Shown piece after piece: positions 52,628 through 61,485 of a stretch of 64,000 bases of DNA; position 1 is the stretch's first letter, and each line of letters opens with the position of its first letter. The stretch is from Pollutimonas subterranea (GTDB lineage: Bacteria > Pseudomonadota > Gammaproteobacteria > Burkholderiales > Burkholderiaceae_B): NCBI RefSeq assembly GCF_002849655.1, contig NZ_PDNW01000004.1:124001-188000 (forward strand), given 5' to 3'. The position numbers and the translations under genes were made by a program. The notes beneath the pieces were generated by a model. The model had not been told where the DNA came from and made no database searches. It saw nothing but the letters and a program-made list of their open reading frames with translations.

Positions 52628-53599
52628 ATGGATTTCAGACAACTCAATTACTTCGTCGCCGTCGCTGAAGAGCTCAGTTTCAGCCGCGCAGCCGTCAGGC
52701 TGAATATGAGCCAGCCGCCGCTAAGCCAGCAAATAAAACTGCTGGAAGATGACCTCGGTGTAGGACTGTTCAACCGGACGCGGCGCTCCGTCGAACTCAC
52801 TCATGCAGGCTCCCTTTTCTACGAACAGGCGACGGCGATTCTGAAGCAATACGCCAACGCCAAGGAGTTATGCGCATGGACGACGGATGGCAAAGCGGGC
52901 AAGTTACGCATTGCCTTTACCGCGTCGGTACCGATATTCGAGGAGTTTTCGCTACTGATACAAGGCTTCCGCCACGCTTATCCGCACATTGAAATGGACT
53001 TGCTGCATCTCTCCACGGGCGAACAATTGCTAGCGCTGGACGCGGACGAAATCGACGTGGGCTTCCTGCGACCCTCGCTGGACTTCCGCATTCCGTCATT
53101 CATAGAAGCCTTCGACCTGTGGCACGACGAACTGATGCTCGCCACCGCGGTGACCCACGATGAGGCACGCGACGGGACCGCGGTGAATCTCAATGACCTG
53201 TCCAAGGAAGATTTCATTCTGTTTCCCCAGGCTCTGGGTTGCGGTCTGTTCGAACACATCACCACCATCACCGCCCGCGCGGGATTCTCGCCGCGCATCG
53301 TCCAGGAAGTTCGCGAAAACAGTACCACCCTGGCTCTGGTCGCGGCAGGCCTGGGCATATCCATAGTGCCCAGCACCTATGTGTATACAAAGCCACCTGG
53401 CGTCGTCTTCAAAAAAATCAGCGGTTCCGCTACTGAATCGAAAATCGTCATGGCGTCGTCCAGGAATCGCGAGATGGCCTCTTTGCGACTGTTCCTCGAC
53501 TACGCACGGGCGCATCGGAAACCCTGCGCCCCGGCTTCCCTTATCGAGTCAGCAGCACATAAAATCCCTGAACCAGATACACCGTGCCTATCGCCATGA
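52628..53599 (+). CDS. LysR family transcriptional regulator
   Basis: The 323-residue protein begins MDFRQLNYFVAVAEELSFSRAAVRLNMSQPPLSQQIKLLEDDLGVGLFNRTRRSVELTHAG, a textbook LysR HTH of the CbnR/CatR type used by aromatic catabolic operons. The effector domain follows. It is divergent from the Bug-galB-aldolase operon, so a role as its activator is likely, perhaps with a pathway intermediate as inducer. Its 3' end overlaps the convergent TauE/SafE gene by 59 bases. The AT-rich spacer contains two TTATATG repeats but no certain LysR box. Confidence 0.92.
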   Translation: MDFRQLNYFVAVAEELSFSRAAVRLNMSQPPLSQQIKLLEDDLGVGLFNRTRRSVELTHAGSLFYEQATAILKQYANAKELCAWTTDGKAGKLRIAFTASVPIFEEFSLLIQGFRHAYPHIEMDLLHLSTGEQLLALDADEIDVGFLRPSLDFRIPSFIEAFDLWHDELMLATAVTHDEARDGTAVNLNDLSKEDFILFPQALGCGLFEHITTITARAGFSPRIVQEVRENSTTLALVAAGLGISIVPSTYVYTKPPGVVFKKISGSATESKIVMASSRNREMASLRLFLDYARAHRKPCAPASLIESAAHKIPEPDTPCLSP

Positions 53600-54284
53600 C
53601 CAACCAGCGCGTCCAGCGGCGGAACTGATGGTCCGACAGCTTCTCCAGCACGAACTTGCTGATGCTGGTGCCGGTGATCGCCATGATTACCGCCACGCCC
53701 ATCATCCATTCGTCGATACGCGCCTGGGTTCCCAGGATATTGAAGAAATAGACTAGCTTGGCCATGTGTGAGAAGGTCTGGCAGGCGGCTTTTGTGGCAA
53801 CAATGGAGCGGCGATCCATCTGGTTGCGCACAAAGAACACGTCCAGCAACGGGCCGGATACGCCAGCAATGAACTGCATGGAGGTGTTCAGGAAGCCGCA
53901 GAATTCGGCGCCAAGCCGGCTGTCGGCTTGCGGCACGAACCTGGCCGGAATAAGGACGGCCAGAAAGGGGATTATTCCCAAGGCTATCAAGACGAATGCC
54001 TTGTCGGGCACAAAGCCCACAAATGAGAACAGCGCTCCAGCAATAAGTAACCCCACTATGTAGCGGGCAAAGATCGGGTAGTTGACGTTGGCGCGCCACA
54101 TGATCGCGCGCCAGCCGTTTGATGTCATCTGCGCGGTTCCATGCAACACCATGGCTGCCGACACAGGCAAGAACGTGATCAGGACGCCCATCAGGATCAT
54201 CCCGCCGGCCATGCCGAAAACCCCGGAAATAAACGACGTGCCCAGCACAGACAATGCTACCAACAACAAAATACCGATCTGCAA
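53541..54284 (-). CDS. TSUP/TauE-SafE family permease
   Basis: The 247-residue inner-membrane protein has about seven to eight hydrophobic segments, beginning ILLLVALSVLGTSFISGVFGMAGGMILMGVLITFLP, the GxxGxGGG-like entry of the TauE/SafE family, and ending in FLNTSMQFIAGVSGPLLDVFFV near the second repeat. Members export sulfite, sulfoacetate or organic acids. The start is TTG 54284 with TGGAAAG upstream; the next ATG would lose the first helix. It lies beside a drug/metabolite exporter on the same strand with a 89-base gap. Substrate is unknown. Confidence 0.87.
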   Translation of the reverse strand: MQIGILLLVALSVLGTSFISGVFGMAGGMILMGVLITFLPVSAAMVLHGTAQMTSNGWRAIMWRANVNYPIFARYIVGLLIAGALFSFVGFVPDKAFVLIALGIIPFLAVLIPARFVPQADSRLGAEFCGFLNTSMQFIAGVSGPLLDVFFVRNQMDRRSIVATKAACQTFSHMAKLVYFFNILGTQARIDEWMMGVAVIMAITGTSISKFVLEKLSDHQFRRWTRWLVMAIGTVYLVQGFYVLLTR

Positions 54285-54373
54285 TTTCTTTCCAGGGTTA
54301 AGGAGCGATCACGCGCGATTGAAGGGCCTGTGATTATAAGTGACTGGTATTCTTGATCGACAGCCTGCTAAAG

Positions 54374-55279
54374 CTATCGCGTCGACACCCATAGTCCGCC
54401 CGCAACGCCAAGCATGCCCAACACTACGCCGGGGGTCAGCGATTCCCCAAGCAGGCTCACACCCAATAACGCAGCGGTAAGTGGGCTGAGCGACAGGAAT
54501 ACCGTGACGTGTGTAGGGCTGGCATGCTTGAGCGCCCAGAGCCACAGCATATAGGCCACGCCACTGGATACACCGATGAAGAAGATGATTGTCCAGGCGG
54601 TTGCCGACAGCGAGGGTGGCTGCGTGAAGATACCTTCAAGGCCCGCCGCCACCGCGAGAAACACCACAGAGGCGAGCATGGCGGACGCTGCCAGGGGCAA
54701 AGTGGGGTAACGAGCCAGATAAGGCCTGTAGAACACCGAACACAGTGCACCGCAAAGCGCCGAACCCAACACAGCGACGACCCCCAGCCACTCGTACCTG
54801 CCGCCATCGACCAGCAAATTCTCGCCCATCGTTGCGGCGACCCCGGCTATCGTCATGGCCACGCCCACCGTTTTTCGGCCCGTCAACGGCTCGCTGCCCA
54901 GCAGCGCGGCCACGACCATGGTGATTAACGGCAGCGTGGCAAAAAGCAGCGCCGCGCGTGTCGAAGAGATAAACTGCAACCCCAGGTTCAGCAGCACGAC
55001 AAGAATCGCAAACTGGCCGATGCCCAGGGCAAGCACGGCAAACAGATCACGGCGCATGAAATGCACGCGCCCGTGCATCAACACAAAAGGCGCGATGCAC
55101 GCCAAGCCTATGGCATAACGCAGCAGTGCCAGAGAGAAGGGCCCGATATCGTGCACGACATAGCGCGTGCCGACTATCGCGGCCCCCACTTGTATTCCGG
55201 TCGCTGCGGCAGCAGCCAAGGCCAGCGTCGAGCGAGGCACGTTCACAAGTCTTGATTCCTGTTGTTCAATATGACCCAT
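54374..55279 (-). CDS. DMT superfamily (EamA) transporter
   Basis: The 301-residue membrane protein has ten hydrophobic segments in two EamA repeats, with GTRYVVHDIGPFSLALLRYAIGLACIAPF near residues 37-65 and LWALKHASPTHVTVFLSLSPLTAALLGVSLLGESLTPGVVLGMLGVAGGLWVS at the C-terminal repeat. EamA proteins export or exchange amino acids, nucleotides or other metabolites. It starts at ATG 55279; GTG 55246 is an alternative. The transported compound cannot be predicted. Confidence 0.92.
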   Translation of the reverse strand: MGHIEQQESRLVNVPRSTLALAAAAATGIQVGAAIVGTRYVVHDIGPFSLALLRYAIGLACIAPFVLMHGRVHFMRRDLFAVLALGIGQFAILVVLLNLGLQFISSTRAALLFATLPLITMVVAALLGSEPLTGRKTVGVAMTIAGVAATMGENLLVDGGRYEWLGVVAVLGSALCGALCSVFYRPYLARYPTLPLAASAMLASVVFLAVAAGLEGIFTQPPSLSATAWTIIFFIGVSSGVAYMLWLWALKHASPTHVTVFLSLSPLTAALLGVSLLGESLTPGVVLGMLGVAGGLWVSTR

Positions 55280-55370
55280 GCCCTGGAAACGTTGCGGTGG
55301 TACCGGGGCCTGAAAAGAGGCCTATTGTCCACCCGTTGCTGGCCTCCCGCAAATAAAAGTCTCGTCCACT

Positions 55371-55425
55371 ATGACATGAGTCTGAGCGGGGTCTCGTGTT
55401 TCCAGCATGAGATGAGTCTGAAGCG
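55371..55425 (+). repeat. Imperfect direct repeats, possible insertion-sequence end
   Basis: ATGACATGAGTCTGAGCG (55371-55388) and ATGAGATGAGTCTGAAGCG (55407-55425) are two near-identical repeats separated by 18 bases. Multiple short terminal repeats of this kind occur at the ends of IS21-like elements, but no transposase is present. This is at most a remnant. Confidence 0.45.
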
Positions 55426-55489
55426 TTCCCGTGGATTATGAAACGTGTTGATTCTTGTCAAAGACACCCACTAATAACCATGCCTAGAT

Positions 55490-55509
55490 AGTGGTAATTA
55501 TCCACCACT
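55490..55509. promoter_or_regulatory. Inverted repeat before cytochrome c peroxidase
   Basis: AGTGGT (55490-55495) and ACCACT (55504-55509) form a short palindrome 11 bases before the start at 55521. It could be an operator for a redox or iron regulator, or a structure in the 5' end of the message. No regulator is identified. Confidence 0.35.
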
Positions 55510-55520
55510 GGGAAATCACC

Positions 55521-56573
55521 ATGAGCAACCATCTCACTACCGTTCTTTATACGGCCGCTGCCATCGCTTTCAGCGCGAGCGCCATGGCCGCCCAACCCGC
55601 GTCAAAAGAACTTCGCGAAACAGCAAACAAGCTGTTTCAGCCTATACCGGAAGCGCAAGTCGTTATTGCTGACCGGAAAATCCCGGACGATCAAATACAG
55701 CTGGGCAAGTGGCTGTTCTTCGAGCCCCGGCTCTCGAAAAGCCACATCATCAGCTGTAACACCTGTCATAGCGTGGGCACAGGCGGAGCCGACAATATAC
55801 CGACGTCTATCGGTCACGGATGGCAGCACGGCCCACGGAACTCGCCAACTGTATTCAACGCCGTATTCAATATTGCCCAGTTCTGGGATGGCCGTGCCGC
55901 CGACCTGAAAGAGCAGGCCAAGGGTCCAGTGCAGGCCAGTGTCGAAATGAACGCCACACCGCAGCACGTGGAAGACACCCTGCGCAGCATCCCGGAATAC
56001 GTGGAGTTCTTTGCCAAGGCCTTCCCGGGCGAGAAGCAGGCCATTACGTTCGACAATATGGCCACAGCCATTGAAGCCTTCGAATCCACGCTTACAACAC
56101 CAAACTCCCGTTTCGACCAGTTCTTGGCCGGCAAGGAAACCCTTAGCGGTACCGAGCTTTCCGGATTGAATCTCTTCATCAACAAGGGCTGCGTGGCATG
56201 CCATTCGGGCATCAACGTTGGCGGCCAGGGGTACTTCCCGTTCGGCGTCATCAAGAAGCCAGGCGCCGAAGTACTGCCTACCGATGATAAAGGCCGCTTC
56301 GCCGTCACCAATACGGCTTCTGACGAGTACGTGTTCCGCGCAGGTCCTTTGCGCAACATCGCGTTGACAGCACCCTATTTCCATAGCGGCGAAGTATGGG
56401 ACCTGGAGCAGGCGGTGGCCATCATGGGAACAAGCCAGTTGGGGCATGAGCTGAACGAGGGCGAAGTGAAGTCCATTACAGCGTTCCTGCATACGCTTAC
56501 GGGCGAGCAACCTACCGTTGAATACCCAATCTTGCCGCGCAGCACTGCTGCGACCCCTAAACCGGAAAAGTGA
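55521..56573 (+). CDS. Di-heme cytochrome c peroxidase
   Basis: The 350-residue exported protein has a signal peptide (AAAIAFSASAMAAQPAS) and two heme-binding motifs, SCNTCH near residue 77 and GCVACH near residue 225, with a histidine-bearing PTSIGHGWQHGPRNSPTVFNAVFNIAQFWDGRA segment between them, as in MauG/CCP family enzymes. Members reduce H2O2 in the periplasm with electrons from cytochrome c or azurin. ATG 55521 is preferred to a GTG ten codons upstream because GGGAAA precedes it. It is followed by a long region without genes. Confidence 0.92.
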   Translation: MSNHLTTVLYTAAAIAFSASAMAAQPASKELRETANKLFQPIPEAQVVIADRKIPDDQIQLGKWLFFEPRLSKSHIISCNTCHSVGTGGADNIPTSIGHGWQHGPRNSPTVFNAVFNIAQFWDGRAADLKEQAKGPVQASVEMNATPQHVEDTLRSIPEYVEFFAKAFPGEKQAITFDNMATAIEAFESTLTTPNSRFDQFLAGKETLSGTELSGLNLFINKGCVACHSGINVGGQGYFPFGVIKKPGAEVLPTDDKGRFAVTNTASDEYVFRAGPLRNIALTAPYFHSGEVWDLEQAVAIMGTSQLGHELNEGEVKSITAFLHTLTGEQPTVEYPILPRSTAATPKPEK

Positions 56574-56776
56574 CACAGTGGCCTTGATGGCCGCTACTAG
56601 CTACCGATACCTGGCCAGGTTACGTTCCTGGCCAGTGGGCATATCGGCTCTGAACCAGTGCTTATTTGGTGCATGTCGGGTCCTATGCAGTTCTTGGATT
56701 GTTTCGTTTTTGGCCGGTGCCTTAGCAGTTCTTGACCGGTGGCGGCGGCAACTGGTGGGGGCCACTCAATGCGTTC

Positions 56777-56889
56777 GCGGTCCCGCGCTCCGCCGGGACT
56801 GCCCTCGCCAACGCTCGACCCGGGGCGCCCGCGAACTCGCGGAACGGACAGCCACTGGCTGTCCGTAAGCGTCCCGCTCGAACAGCGCG
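56777..56889 (+). repeat. Left arm of large inverted repeat
   Basis: This arm contains the outer GCGGTCCCG (56777-56785) and CGGGACT (56794-56800), and the well conserved inner part 56831-56889. Centred within it at 56844-56866 is a perfect 23-base palindrome with arms ACGGACAGCCA and TGGCTGTCCGT around one C. The reverse complement of the arm recurs at 57115-57226. Confidence 0.85.
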
Positions 56890-57114
56890 GACTTGCACCC
56901 CCGGGCCGAACATTGGCTCGGCGCACGCATACTTCGCCGCCCCCTCCAGTTGCCACCACCCCCTCGACATAAAAGTATGCAGCGGACTACGCACAGAGGG
57001 ACCAGCCGAGACCCACACCATCCGAGATCACCGAACGCTGAGGAGACGGGGGCTGGTGTGGGCGGGGCGAAATTTGAGCGCGCCGCGTCGGCGTCCTGGG
57101 TCAGGGGAAAAAGG

Positions 57115-57226
57115 GCGCGCCTGTTTGAGCGGCGCGCTTACGGACAGCCAGTGGCTGTCCGTTGCCGCGAGTTCGCGCCCGCCCTGACCTAGGATGTCGA
57201 CGCGGGAAGTCCCGGAACGGGACCGC
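57115..57226 (-). repeat. Right arm of large inverted repeat
   Basis: Read on the minus strand this arm matches the left arm with a few changes. Its palindrome at 57140-57162 is the same 23-base unit with G in the centre. The outer AGTCCCG (57208-57214) and CGGGACCGC (57218-57226) pair with the matching blocks at 56777-56800. Confidence 0.85.
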
Positions 57227-57432
57227 AGCGATATGGAGCCCAGCTCACACCAGCCCCCGGCGCCGGCAGATAAACACGATCCGCCCGATGAACCGTTGAA
57301 CCGATAAACCGATAAACAGCCACAACGTCAAAAACCACACTCAACGAGTTCATCCAAATCAATCAATAAAATGGTCGCCAAAAAACTGATCCAGCGTCAG
57401 CAAAAGAAAGCCTTACTCGGCAGACGTCCCCC

Positions 57433-58425
57433 TCAATTCAGCTTAATGTCCGCCTTGCGGACAATCTCCCCATACATCGCCGTATCCTTCTTGATCAGCT
57501 CTGTAAGCTCCGCCGCGCTGCCTCCTACCGGCACGAAACCCGCGTCGTTAAAGAGCTTCTTCACATCATCCTCCTTCACGATCGCCGCGATCTCCGTCGA
57601 CACGCGTTCCACGATATCCTTGGGCGTCCCAGCAGGCGCCATCAAAGACACCCATGAATTCATCACGAAACCCGGGAAGCCCGCCTCGCCCATCGTCGGA
57701 ATATTCGGCTCATCTTCCCAGCGCTTCGCCGACGTCACCGCCAGCACCTTGAGCTTACCTTCCTTCACGTACTGCATCGGCACCAAAATAGGATCGAACA
57801 CCATCGAAACCCGATTGCTCAGCAGATCGGTAAGAATCGGCGCGCTGCCCTTGTAAGGAATATGCGTCATCTTCAAGCCCGCCTGCAAGCCGAAGTTGGC
57901 CCCGGTAAGGTGGGCGCTGGACCCCGTTCCACTGGAGGCATAGGTGAGCGCATCAGGGTTCTTCTTGCCGTACTCGACCAGCTCGGCCAGGGAATTGACC
58001 GGAAGGTCCTTGCTGACGAACAAGAACAACGGCAAATCGGCCATGTGCGATACCGGCTCGAAGTCGTCGAACGAATAGCTCAGCTTATACAAATGCGGAT
58101 TGACGGTGTAAGCGGCCAGTACCGTTACGAAACTGTAGCCATCCGGCTTGGCGCGCGCCACCATTGCCGTTCCGATCGTGCTGTTGGCGCCCGGCTTGTT
58201 GTTCACGATAACGGGCTGGCCAAGGCGGTCGGACAGCTTCTTCATGACGATACGCGTGACAGTGTCCGTTGCGCCGCCCGGCGTGTACGGAACCACCACC
58301 TCGATGGCCTTCTCAGGCCATCCAGCCGCATAGGCCGGCATCGTTGCGTAGCCGGATAATGCGGCGGCCATAGCCACCATTGCAAATACCGGTGTTCTTT
58401 TTGTACTGGCGTTTACAGTAAACAT
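57433..58425 (-). CDS. Bug/TctC family periplasmic solute-binding protein
   Basis: The 330-residue protein has a signal peptide (MVAMAAALSGYATMPAYAAG) and Bug motifs IEVVVPYTPGGATDTVTRIVM, VNNKPGANSTIG, AKPDGYSFVTV and IPYKGSAPILTDLLSNRV. The last motif ends LLSNR rather than LLGGQ, a less common variant. ATG 58425 has GGAG upstream; a frame reaching 58602 adds an unrelated extension. It is divergent from a pimeloyl-CoA dehydrogenase-like operon, suggesting a dicarboxylic or aromatic acid ligand. Confidence 0.93.
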   Translation of the reverse strand: MFTVNASTKRTPVFAMVAMAAALSGYATMPAYAAGWPEKAIEVVVPYTPGGATDTVTRIVMKKLSDRLGQPVIVNNKPGANSTIGTAMVARAKPDGYSFVTVLAAYTVNPHLYKLSYSFDDFEPVSHMADLPLFLFVSKDLPVNSLAELVEYGKKNPDALTYASSGTGSSAHLTGANFGLQAGLKMTHIPYKGSAPILTDLLSNRVSMVFDPILVPMQYVKEGKLKVLAVTSAKRWEDEPNIPTMGEAGFPGFVMNSWVSLMAPAGTPKDIVERVSTEIAAIVKEDDVKKLFNDAGFVPVGGSAAELTELIKKDTAMYGEIVRKADIKLN

Positions 58426-58617
58426 CGTTTTATCTCCAGGATTTCCGCATAGCACGCAGTTCCACCATGCAGAATATGATTTCGATTTACATCGGCTATA
58501 CCTATCGGTAGTATATAGAGACTCCAGCCCGTTACACACAGTATTTACCATTGGATCGGCTACGAAGTTCTGCAATGCAGAACAAAAGAATGTCACAGCC
58601 ACTTAACGGCCGATATC

Positions 58618-59820
58618 ATGAATATTCAATATACAGAAGAACAGTTGGCATTCCGCGACGAGATACGCGAATTCCTGCGTAACAGTTTGTCCGGCGAACT
58701 CAGGGACAAGGGGTTCCGCGAAGCCGTGCTGACCCGCGATGAACGTCTGGGCTGGCAGCGCACCCTGTACGAACGTGGCTGGGGTGCGCCTGCGTGGCCG
58801 GTCGAATACGGCGGGACCGGCTGGAATGCCATACAGCGGCACATTTTTGAAGAAGAATGCGCGCTCGCCTATGCACCCGAGCAGCTGTCCTTCGGTATAA
58901 AGATGGTCGCACCGGTCATCCAAAAGTATGCAACGCAGGAACAAAAAGATCGTTACCTACCGGGCATCATTTCAGGCACGGACTGGTGGTGCCAGGGCTA
59001 TTCCGAACCCGGTGCGGGCTCTGACCTGGCCGCCGTTAAAACGTCCGCAGTGCGCCAGGGCGACCACTACCTTGTCAACGGGCAAAAGACCTGGACGACA
59101 CTGGCCCAGCACGCCGACCGGATCTTCTGCCTGGTGCGCACTGATCCCGATGCACGTAAACAGGCAGGCATTTCGTTCCTGCTGATCGACATGAAAAGCC
59201 CCGGCATCACGGTGCGCCCCATCATCATGCTCGACGGTGGCCACGAAGTAAACGAAGTATGGTTCGATGATGTCCAGGTACCGGTGCAGAACCTGATCGG
59301 CGAAGAGAACAAGGGCTGGACTTACGCCAAGTATTTGCTCGGCCATGAACGCACCAATATCGCACGCGTGGGGCGCTCGAAGGCCGCCTTGAAGCGTCTT
59401 AAAACCATCGCCGCACGCCAGCCGGGCAACGATGGGCAACCTCTTATCCGGGATCCGCGTTTCAGGGACCGCATCGCGATGGTGGAACTTGAGCTGCTGG
59501 CACTTGAAATCACCAACTTGAAATTGGTGGCGGCCGACGGCCAGCAACGCGCGCCTGGTCCAGAAGCCTCGATACTCAAAATCAAAGGCTCCGAGATCCA
59601 GCAGGTCCTGACCGAGCTGACCGCTGCCGCGCTGGGGCCCTATGCTGCCGCGCACGTGCACGACCCGCAACACCATGAACCGGAAGGCATCAGCGACGCC
59701 TTTCCGGCAGATTGCTACAACATGGCCGGCCATTATTTCAACTATCGAAAAACCACCATATACGGCGGTTCCAGCGAAATCCAGAAGACCATTATCTGCA
59801 AGACGATACTGGGGCTATAG
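58618..59820 (+). CDS. Acyl-CoA dehydrogenase, pimeloyl-CoA dehydrogenase large-subunit-like
   Basis: The 400-residue protein has YTEEQLAFRDEIREFLRNSL at the N-terminus, WCQGYSEPGAGSDLAAVKTSA (FAD and substrate region) near residues 122-142, VNGQKTWTTLAQHADRIFCLVRT near 153-175 and YGGSSEIQKTIICKTILGL at the end. This matches the large subunit of PimCD-type enzymes, which oxidise pimeloyl-CoA. A second acyl-CoA dehydrogenase resembling PimD follows 20 bases downstream. The pair should form a heteromeric flavoenzyme for dicarboxyl- or ring-derived acyl-CoA. Exact substrate is inferred from resemblance and not proven. Confidence 0.88.
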   Translation: MNIQYTEEQLAFRDEIREFLRNSLSGELRDKGFREAVLTRDERLGWQRTLYERGWGAPAWPVEYGGTGWNAIQRHIFEEECALAYAPEQLSFGIKMVAPVIQKYATQEQKDRYLPGIISGTDWWCQGYSEPGAGSDLAAVKTSAVRQGDHYLVNGQKTWTTLAQHADRIFCLVRTDPDARKQAGISFLLIDMKSPGITVRPIIMLDGGHEVNEVWFDDVQVPVQNLIGEENKGWTYAKYLLGHERTNIARVGRSKAALKRLKTIAARQPGNDGQPLIRDPRFRDRIAMVELELLALEITNLKLVAADGQQRAPGPEASILKIKGSEIQQVLTELTAAALGPYAAAHVHDPQHHEPEGISDAFPADCYNMAGHYFNYRKTTIYGGSSEIQKTIICKTILGL

Positions 59821-59840
59821 GAAAACCAGGAATACACATC

Positions 59841-60980
59841 ATGGATTTCAGCTACACCGAAGAGCAGTTGGCCCTGGAAGACACCTTGCGCCGCTTCATC
59901 GCCAAAGAGTACTCGTTCGAGCAACGCCGGGGCTACATGAGAAGCGCCGATGGCTTCAGCCGCGCCGCATGGAGAACCTATGCGGAACTGGGCATATTGG
60001 CGCTGCCCTTCCCCGATGAATTCGGCGGACTGAACGGCACAGCCCTGGACACCATGCTGGTCATGCGCGCGCTGGGTACGGGTTTGACGCTGGAGCCCTA
60101 CCTGGGCACGGTCGTCCTGTGCGGCGGCATCCTCAAGGCCCACGCCTACCCGAAGCAACAGGCCAGCCTCATTCCCGCCATTGGCGATGGAAGCCTGATG
60201 CTCGCCCTGGCTCATTACGAGCCGCAGTCACGCTATGACGAATCAACGGTCAGTGCCCGGGCGGTCAGGAAAGGCGGTCAATGGCAACTGGACGGGCACA
60301 AAGCCGTCGTCCAGGGCGCCGCCAGTGCAGGCCAGTTCCTGGTGTCGGCCAGAACAAACGGCCATGACGGCGCTGACGCACTGTCCCTGTTCCTGGTCGC
60401 CGCAACGACACCGGGCCTGTCTTTCAGGTATTATGAATGCCACGATGGCACTCGCGCGGCCGATATCGTGTTCGATCAAGTGTTGCTCGACGACGACGCC
60501 CTTCTCGGACGCGAAGCGCACGCGTTGCCGGCCATCATGCAAGGCATCGCGCTGGCCAATGTCGCCATGTCGGCCGAAGCCGCCGGCATCATGCAGGCAC
60601 TTAACGCCGCTACGCTTGATTACCTGAAGACACGCAAGCAATTCGATGTGCCTCTGGCTTCGTTCCAGGCCCTGCAACACCGCATGGCAGACATGGCCAT
60701 TGCGGCCGAACAGTCCGACTCCATGGCCTTGCTGGCCGCCATCGAGATGCAGAATCCGGATGCCGGCGTCCGGCTGCAAAAGGCATCGGGAGCCAAAGCC
60801 TTCGTGACCCAGAAAGCCAGGCTGGTGGGACAGGAGGCCATCCAGATGCATGGCGGCATCGGCGTGACCGACGAGCTTATGGTGGGCCACTATTTCAAAC
60901 GCCTTGCGGTTATCAGCGCTTCGTTCGGTGACATGGATTTTCATTTGCGGCGTTATAGCGATATCATCCGGGCTGCCTGA
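59841..60980 (+). CDS. Acyl-CoA dehydrogenase, pimeloyl-CoA dehydrogenase small-subunit-like
   Basis: The 379-residue protein has MDFSYTEEQLALEDTLRRFIAKEYSFEQRRGYMR, GILALPFPDEFGGLNGTALDTMLVMRALG and TLEPYLGTVVLCGGIL, all resembling PimD. It ends with GQEAIQMHGGIGVTDELMVGHYFKRL, the usual acyl-CoA dehydrogenase closing region. It lies 20 bases after the large-subunit gene and 27 bases before a hotdog thioesterase gene, all in one probable operon. The two subunits are only distantly alike, as is usual for such pairs. ATG 59841 is chosen over an upstream overlapping frame. Confidence 0.88.
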   Translation: MDFSYTEEQLALEDTLRRFIAKEYSFEQRRGYMRSADGFSRAAWRTYAELGILALPFPDEFGGLNGTALDTMLVMRALGTGLTLEPYLGTVVLCGGILKAHAYPKQQASLIPAIGDGSLMLALAHYEPQSRYDESTVSARAVRKGGQWQLDGHKAVVQGAASAGQFLVSARTNGHDGADALSLFLVAATTPGLSFRYYECHDGTRAADIVFDQVLLDDDALLGREAHALPAIMQGIALANVAMSAEAAGIMQALNAATLDYLKTRKQFDVPLASFQALQHRMADMAIAAEQSDSMALLAAIEMQNPDAGVRLQKASGAKAFVTQKARLVGQEAIQMHGGIGVTDELMVGHYFKRLAVISASFGDMDFHLRRYSDIIRAA

Positions 60981-61007
60981 ACAGCCACATCGAACTAAAG
61001 AAACGCA

Positions 61008-61430
61008 ATGACTCAAATACCAGACGGATACCGTGAACGCGTCCACAACAGCGAATTCACAGACTTATGCGGACCTTTCTTTGAAAAAATCGAAGATGGC
61101 AAACAGGTTGAGCTGGCCCTGCGCATCTCCAGCAAGCACAGCAATCTTCGCGGCATCACGCACGGCGGCTTGCTGGTCACCATCGCCGACAGTGCCATCG
61201 GCGATGCCGTCGCCCAAGCCTATGGCGAGGAATTCGGCCTGGTCACCGTCAGCCTCACCAGCGAGTTCTACCGCCCCGCAAAAATGGGCGACTGGGTCAT
61301 TGCACGGGCCAGCGTACAAAAGCAAGGCCGGCGCATGGCCTTTGCCGATTGCTTCCTGTATGTGGACGAGCAGAAAATATTCCGCGCCACCGGGGTATTC
61401 GCCATCGTTGAAAGGCAAGGCGGTCGCTAG
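61008..61430 (+). CDS. PaaI-type hotdog thioesterase
   Basis: The 140-residue protein has the hotdog fold pattern LRGITHGGLLVTIADSAIGDAVAQAYG near residues 46-72, with HGG and an acidic residue in the ADSA helix, and VTVSLTSEFYRPAKMGDWVIARASV. PaaI-like enzymes hydrolyse acyl-CoA thioesters, for example to rescue CoA from dead-end intermediates in aromatic catabolism. It is the last gene of the two-dehydrogenase operon, 27 bases after the second dehydrogenase. It converges with an IclR gene. Confidence 0.9.
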   Translation: MTQIPDGYRERVHNSEFTDLCGPFFEKIEDGKQVELALRISSKHSNLRGITHGGLLVTIADSAIGDAVAQAYGEEFGLVTVSLTSEFYRPAKMGDWVIARASVQKQGRRMAFADCFLYVDEQKIFRATGVFAIVERQGGR

Positions 61431-61485
61431 TGCCTGCCAAACGGCACACTACGCCGCCCCGGCAAAAAAAAGGCCGCCACACAGC

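Larger units (their letters stand above)
56574..57432. other. 859-bp intergenic region with nested inverted repeats, no convincing gene
   Basis: The region lies between the convergent peroxidase and Bug genes. Several frames of 70-150 codons cross it, but they are proline, arginine and glycine rich, start without ribosome sites and run through the repeats on both strands, so I do not call them. From 56777 to 57226 the sequence reads as a large imperfect inverted repeat with arms of about 112 bases and a middle of about 225 bases. Smaller pairs also occur, such as GCATACTT (56927-56934) with AAGTATGC (56973-56980), and GGCAACTGG near 56747 with CCAGTTGCC near 56946. Near 57291-57318 there are short AACCG direct repeats. 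Confidence 0.8.

Noticed and set aside
56732-57187. 151-codon frame in the repeat region
   Set aside because: It runs through both arms of the inverted repeat, is low in complexity and has no ribosome site; similar peptides arise in the opposite strand because the arms are inverted.
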